Shown piece by piece: positions 58,114-64,000 of a DNA stretch of 64,000 nt. The notes under the pieces were generated by a model. It was not told the DNA's origin. It ran no database searches and saw only the letters and a list, made by a program, of their open reading frames with translations. The position numbers and the translations under genes were made by a program. The stretch is from Macrostomum hystrix (Eukaryota; Platyhelminthes; Macrostomidae), in NCBI GenBank assembly GCA_950097015.1, contig CATNEN010000024.1:3167501-3231500 (forward strand). Direction: 5' to 3'. Each line of letters begins with the position of its first letter. The first letter of the stretch is position 1.

Positions 58114-59520
58114 ATATAGATATACCTCCGCACGACCCACCCAAATAGTCTGAGAATCGAACTCTGTGACCCCTAACTCAGTAGTCTGAAGCAATATACA
58201 GGGCTATAAGCGCAATGGAGAAAATATATAGCGGTGAAACTGTTTTCTGAGCTGATGATTGCTCTCTGGTCTCAAGATTGGGCAGCAGCCGTCTCTATTG
58301 ATTCGGAAATTTCTGGAAACACCTGCGACACCTCAACTGAGGGTCTAAAACGGCTCGCACTAACGCAGATCTACCCTAATTCCGTTCACGCAATTCAGTT
58401 TTTCTCAACAAAAATTTTTATCAATGCTCTACTTAACCAGTCGACGCGAGGTTGGACTAATCCGCCTCAGATTAATCCTGTCTCCGCTCCGCGAGCTCAG
58501 CCCCCCGTTGAGCCACCTGTTTGAGCGTGGCGCCAAATTTGTCGACAACCTGCAGGGATTTTTTTTAATTCTCTAGCTAAAGATTTCTCCAAGCCTGAAA
58601 GACAAGCCGCGGGTGGTTTTGAGGACTGTGGAGGGGGCTCACAGCCTCATTAAACGCGAGTACAAAGCAAAAAGCAAATCTGGCGACGTCTTTACGCCAT
58701 CTGATTTCTCATCCGCTTCGCTGCGCAGGAAAGGCTCACAAGGATTTCTCCTCAGATCGCCAACCCCGGTTGCAACCGGAGTCAGGAAAGAGTTCCTGAT
58801 GTAAGCTGGCAAAGACAAAACAAAAACTTTTAACACGAAATGCTATTCAATTTCAAAAGCTTCATTATATTGATCCCAGATTCCCGTTTCTCTGCTGATT
58901 TTTGCCATCTTGAGTTACTGTTCCTTTTAGTTGCCACCTAGCAACAGAGTATATGCTACTCTCCAAATCCGTGTGTTTCTTTCGTGCCATTGTGCAACTC
59001 GACTCCGAAAGTCTGAGTAGGTCTGAGAACAGACTCGGAATTAAATTGTGATCGACTCCGTATTTTCTTCGGGAAGAAAAATTTAGGCTACCAAGGAAAT
59101 CTCAGATTCCCAGTTGGTTTCATCCCTTCGGGGCAGTTTGCGATTCCAAGCTCAAAATGTCAGCGATTCGAGCGGACTAATTAGCGGCCAATTGTCTCTT
59201 GTCTGGCAACTAATAGAGATTGTGATTTGCTGCTTGGGGGGTCTTTGTTATGACAGAAATAAAATTAACCGAATGTCTTTAAACATCGGGTTGGACGCTC
59301 ACAGGCCATGCGCAGGCACAACCTGTAGACCGTTTGCGCTTGGCAACTGCGGCGCGGGTTTGTCAGGTTTCGCTTCATTGTTATTAAATAAGATATTAGG
59401 CTTATGATAGTAACAGGTGGTTATGCGTGATACCGTATTCAACGGTGATCACACAGTAATTATTGTTCGTCTGCAATAAACATACAAGCTAAAGTATAAA
59501 ACGATACACTAGGCGTGAAT
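58114..59520. other. Unrecognised region with gag-like open frames
   Basis: Plus-strand frames at 58234-58524 (Pro-rich end), 58613-58804 and 59114-59407 are open over 60-97 codons each but do not join by clear splice sites. Composition (basic, Ser/Pro-rich) would suit decayed retroelement coding sequence; no motif proves it. Confidence 0.25.
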
Positions 59521-59524
59521 ATCG

Positions 59525-60062
59525 GAGATATTACGATTGTGAATCACGTAGATTCATGGTGTGAATCACCGAGATTCGGAGTGTGAAATCTCTAAGATTC
59601 GGAGTGTGAAATCACTGAGATTCGGAGTGTGAAATCACTGAGATTCGGAGAGTGAATGACTGAGATTCATAGTGTGAAATCACTGAGATTCGGAGAGTGA
59701 ATCTCTGAGATTCGGAGAGTGAATCTCTGAGATTCGGGGTGTGAATCTCTGAGATTCGGGGTGTGAATCTCTGAGATTCGGGGTGTGAATCTCTGAGATT
59801 CGGGGTGTGAATCTCTGAGATTCGGAGAGTGAAATCACTGAGATTCGGAGTGTGAATCTGTGAGATTCGGGGTGTGAATCTCTGAGATTCGGAGTGTGAA
59901 ATCACTGAGATTCGGGGTGTGAATCTCTGAGATTCGGGGTGTGAATCTCTGAGATTCGGAGAGTGAATGACTGAGATTCGGGGTGTGAATCTCTGAGATT
60001 CGGGGTGTGAATCTCTGAGATTCGGAGAGTGAATGACTGAGATTCGGGGTGTGAATCTCTCT
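59525..60062. repeat. 21-25-bp minisatellite (gtgtgaatctctgagattcg)
   Basis: About 24 copies; variants gagtgaatgactgag and tgtgaaatcactgag are interspersed. Confidence 0.95.
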
Positions 60063-60685
60063 ACATTGCACCCCAGGATCTATTGGGTAGTAAACTTATT
60101 TTGTTATTTCTAGCGTACTGATCATTGGTATTAGCGTGTTGTTACGAGTATTGTGCAATATAAAGGCCGAGCCACACTATAGGTCGTTGGGCGTGAATTG
60201 TTCTCAGACAACAGAATATGTCGAGCAGCTTCTCGCTGATCCTCCGCCTTCCCTCCCAGCAGTCCCACTTAGCTTTTAGTGTTTCACAATAGTTAATAGG
60301 AGGGGAAGGAGCAAGCGAGCAAAATAGGCGGGGATGAAATAGTGAATGAGTAGGGATGATTATGGAGACTTAGCGGGTTGGGACAAAGAAGATAGAGGCA
60401 TTGCTGCGTGGGGATTTGTGCAAGGACGGACGGGCTCAGCTGTGCCGGACTGCTTAAATAAAGGCCACCCGCTGAAAATCTCGCGCTGCGGGAACTCTAA
60501 GATGGCACATATAAGTAGAGAAAAGAGATAAGCATCAGTATAGCTTGGATCTGGGTGTCTGAGCTGCTCAGCTGCTCCGCCGGTCTCAACGCTTGACCAG
60601 CCTTGACAATGTCCCCAGCCGCTGTCTGTCTATATAGCTATATCAATCCTGATTCATTTGGGGCCAAGCTATATCACTCCTTATT
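60063..60685. other. Intergenic DNA, nothing recognised
   Basis: A 61-codon open frame at 60346-60531 has no recognisable feature. Confidence 0.35.
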
Positions 60686-60689
60686 TTGT

Positions 60690-60885
60690 CCTAACTCTGA
60701 GGCATTGTACACTTTCATTGTGCCTTGGAGGTTGGCCCTCAAAGGCGTAAATAGCACAACGAGCTCCCAAGGCTTCTCTACGTGGCGCGCTGCGCACCAA
60801 ATGAATGTGGCCTCGCCGGGGAATCGAGCTCAGGGACCTTGGTGCGAGAGTCAAACGCTTAAACAGCTCTGCCACTCGACACCCA
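60690..60885 (-). mobile_element. Family-1 SINE, 3'-truncated
   Basis: Reverse complement: agtggcagagctgtttaagc (A box), ggtccctgagctcgattccc (B box), then the body to aatgaaagtgtaca. The head is one of the best preserved. Confidence 0.8.
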
Positions 60886-60889
60886 CAGA

Positions 60890-62328
60890 GACTTTAGTAT
60901 ATTATATTGAACTTGATTTATTTAGGTCATGACTGTAAGCAATTTTCAGAAATTATTCGCAGTTTATCAATTCGTAAGTCCGTGCCGCTAAAAATATGAG
61001 AAAAACAAATCCAAAGCAAAGAGAAAATAATTTAAGAAAATTTTCTGTTTGGGAGGGACAAGCAGACAGACGAATTAGGGTCAATAATCATCAATCGCTT
61101 GTGTATTTTCTTGTGCCAATGCAGAGTCCGACCAATTTTCTTTGGCCTGATCTGAACGTGACTGGTTTTAGTATCAGGCCGTGATTTATTGTTTGATTTT
61201 TACGACTCACTGCACCTGTATTTCATAAATAAAAAACTCACATGGTGAAAGTATCTAAAAATACTAACGAACAAGTATTTTTGTAATTAACATGTATTAA
61301 TACATTTTGTTATGCATGTTTATAATTTTATATATTATATACAATATAATATATAGCATATAATATTGTTATATATATTATTGTTTCTTTGTTTTTTTTG
61401 TAATTGTTCACGTATTTCGAACACGTTGGCCCCGGCCGTTAATTAGTTGATATTGTTTAACTCTCAACAGCACAAGAAAGTTTTTTGCACAGAAAACTTG
61501 CATATCAAAAGAATGATTGATTTCCAAACTTTCAGGATAATATACTATTTTGTATTTTTTTAAACTAATGCATGATTGATGGAAGTAGTATTATCGGTAA
61601 CATGAAGTTAATACTTTGAAAAGGCGGTTTTTATAGATGTAATCGTGTAATTTGTATGTATATCGCCCGACAAGAAGTATATAAAGTGGCATACAAATAT
61701 AAAAGCTAAGGGAAAGAAGTTTCTGATTCCTGTTTTTTATTGCACGTATTTTTTTCGCCGGACTGCAAATAAGTTAAAAGCAAGGTAGACAGCTTTTAGA
61801 AGCATGTTTTGAATTGTTATTATACTTGCTGCTGCGTAATTGAACTATGAAAGCAAATAAGTTCCGTTGCATGGAATAAAAGTGTGATTTGAAACTGCAA
61901 AATTAAGTATAGACAGAAAAGCTTTCGTAACAGAGCCCTTTCAATTGTTAAAAATTAATCAGTACTAAACACAAAAGTGGAAGGCAATAAAATCGTTATT
62001 CACCGGGCTTTTAGAAAATTAAAACACATAAAACACACATGTTTTACCTACTTAAATATACTGAACAAAGAAAATATATTGAACTATTTATTTTTAATAG
62101 TGCACTACTAATAGATATCGATTAAAAAATCTCGCCTGAGCACATTTTCTGTATGTACATCTCAAAGATTTAATCAGTCGATTTAATACCGATTTTAGCG
62201 AATGAATTATATACTTCATTAGCATTTTTCAATCTTTTTAAAAGAGATAGATAAACATTCTCTGACTGTAGCCTGTTTACATACGATGCGAACATATTTT
62301 GACCGACATTAGTATTATTTTAGTAATT
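60890..62328. other. Very AT-rich DNA upstream of the last gene
   Basis: Likely promoter or intron of the gene at 62.3-63.5 kb; a (TA)-rich palindromic stretch lies at about 61325-61380. No coding sequence seen. Confidence 0.4.
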
Positions 62329-63419
62329 ATGATGTGTCACGCTAAGTATGGAGAACGGACTAATCAAAAGAAGTTACTTGAACTGACAGACGAGACCATT
62401 GATCAGGGATTCATTTTTTTTAAACCAGAACACAAAGGAAATGATCGCAGCAGGCAGGTATGTAAACGATGACCTTAATAAATTAATTCAAATTTCAAGA
62501 CAGAGTTTTGAATTTTGCTTCTAAAGCCCGACCAATAAAAGCCCTTTAAAAAATCGACATCAGAATATGTTTATATCATATTCAAGCTTTAATTTTGAAT
62601 GATGATCATTCATTAAACTTACAACTTAAATTTGAAAAAAAAACTTTTTTAGTTCATGCAAATATATTTTAAAATATAGAATTTTATGTTTTGAAGTCTC
62701 AAATAATTTTTTGTAAATTCATAAATCACAATTTTTGCTGGTTTCTGTGTATGATCAGTTCAAACATGTTTTAAAAATTTATGTGTACATCTTAGTAATT
62801 GTTTTGAATTTCTATTTACTGCCTGCTTTTCAACGTGCCATTTTTCTCGTTTGTTTAACTTTAGATGACAGAATGACAGAAAGTAATTAGAAATCAAGTC
62901 TTATAATTGTTAAAGCTGCATGTTTTTTAATTTACTTTGTATACGAGCGTATATTTCTGTCTCGCAGACCAGCGACAAGCGCAGTCCATTCCTCAGTGGC
63001 TGGGAGAGCGGAGTGGACAGTCAGCTGACCCCGGCGAAGATCTCCTACACAATTAAGCCGGTGTCTAAGCAGCGAGATCAGCAGCAGCCCAGCTTTCTGT
63101 ACAAGACCAACGGTGGCAGCGGCGGTATCAGATCCAAGCCGTTCGTGTTTGTCCAGTCTCTTAGCCACGATGCCTATCTGAGACACTATAGCAGTGAGCA
63201 CAGCTACTTGGCCAATCTGTACGCCACTGGGTCTCAACAGCCGCCTCTTCCTCAGCGCAATTCGCCATCTTTCGGCGGCTTCCCCGTTCGTCTTTCGTCG
63301 CCTCCGCCGGTCTTGCCGCCGCAGCCGCCGCTGCTGTCACAGGCGCCACCGCCTCCGACTCAGCCTCAACTGGCTGCACCAGTGCGCAGCGACAGCAATT
63401 TTAGTCGAGTGGCTCGAAT

Positions 63420-63455
<36 letters not shown>

Positions 63456-63515
63456 AGTAGATGTCAATTCTGTTCCCTCAGCAACCATTGGCAAGCAGGT
63501 CGATTTGCTCACTAA
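62329..63515 (+). CDS. Unrecognised Gln/Pro-rich protein, two exons visible, gene continues
   Basis: The sure exon is 62968-63515 (acceptor GTCTCGCAG, donor AA/GTGAGT, leaving phase 2): a Ser/Lys/Gln segment (SDKRSPFLSGWESG), a fairly hydrophobic aromatic segment (FVFVQSLSHDAYLRHYSS), a long Pro-rich stretch and a run of ten Gln. It keeps a strong codon bias unlike the AT-rich flanks. A likely preceding exon is 62329-62457 (phase 0, donor GTATGT), 43 codons of charged sequence starting Met-Met. The exon combination and length of the full gene are unknown, and it should continue past the right edge. The low-complexity composition suits a regulatory or scaffold protein, but no domain was recognised. 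Confidence 0.6.
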
Positions 63516-64000
63516 GTGAGTGAATAATTTCTTGTGAATGTTGAATTTATTGAAAAACGTCTCTATCCCGAATCTACATGTTTCGGATAAAGTCGTGGCT
63601 AATATGGATTTCATTAGTTTATTTGCTTATATATTGCGGCCTGCTACATATTACATTAAATTCCTCATTAAATAAGCATATATTTGACTCCGATTTTAGA
63701 ACTACTCAAATCATTTAATGCCAATCGGATAAAAAATTACAAAACCTTAACTATGCAGGAAAGTTATACCCGCTTCTTACTTTATTATCAGGTAAGCTTT
63801 TGGAGGTAAAATCGCATATTTTATTACGTTGGTAGTCGGCTTTGCGTTATTTAATGCTCATAATGCTATGCTAAGTATGGCAGAACTATGGCTAGTGTCA
63901 GTTACTATTTTAGCTATAAAATGAATCATTGTAAATTCGTTTTCTTTCTAATTAAATATTTCAAGCGTTTGAGTCTAAAATTAAGTTTAAAAAAGAAACA
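63516..64000. other. Intron of the last gene (inferred)
   Basis: AT-rich sequence after a good splice donor; no further exon seen before the window ends. Confidence 0.4.

Overview
The window is nuclear DNA of an animal. Genes are split by GT-AG introns, and it holds a SIX-class homeobox gene, a DEG/ENaC channel, a RUN/FYVE protein, a beta-1,4-galactosyltransferase, a mariner transposon, tRNA-derived SINEs and a decayed Ty3/gypsy element. GC-rich exons lie in AT-rich surroundings. An invertebrate, perhaps a spiralian such as a free-living flatworm, is my best guess; nothing in the sequence fixes the phylum. No bacterial, CRISPR or rRNA feature is visible.

Layout: 0-2.1 kb satellite; 2.2-5.6 kb DEG/ENaC channel (+); 6.4-10.2 kb RUFY1/2-like gene (-); 11.9-12.7 kb CIMIP1 (C20orf85-like) ciliary gene (+), divergent from RUFY; 13.7-14.8 kb a minisatellite split by a solo LTR; 16.4-22.4 kb GTP-dependent PEPCK (-), with a hAT-type element in intron 1 and a 30-bp minisatellite downstream; 23-24.3 kb small foldback elements and a G4T4G4-bearing minisatellite; 25.4-27.6 kb a 24-bp minisatellite; 28.2-30.8 kb beta-1,4-galactosyltransferase (-); 31-35.9 kb AT-rich DNA with two non-autonomous DNA transposons; 35.9-45.3 kb a tandem array of a small secreted cysteine-knot peptide gene; 45.3-46.3 kb a fragment copied from the PEPCK locus; 46.7-49.5 kb broken Ty3/gypsy element; 51.9-53.7 kb SIX4/5-class homeobox gene (-); 54.4-60 kb minisatellites and unrecognised sequence; 62.3-63.5 kb exons of an unrecognised Gln/Pro-rich protein (+).

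The genes show no operon-like or pathway link. Two themes unify the window. First, about 22 minisatellite arrays sum to roughly 16 kb (a quarter of the window) and nearly fill several introns. Second, the most interesting locus is the three-unit tandem array at 36-45 kb. Each unit carries a two-exon gene (or remnant) for a signal peptide plus a six-cysteine inhibitor-cystine-knot (ICK) domain. Unit A looks complete with a TATA box. Unit B keeps an intact coding region but has lost the promoter block and gained an intact mariner next to its start codon. Unit C is truncated. Coding differences between A and B are concentrated in the mature peptide and are mostly amino-acid changing.
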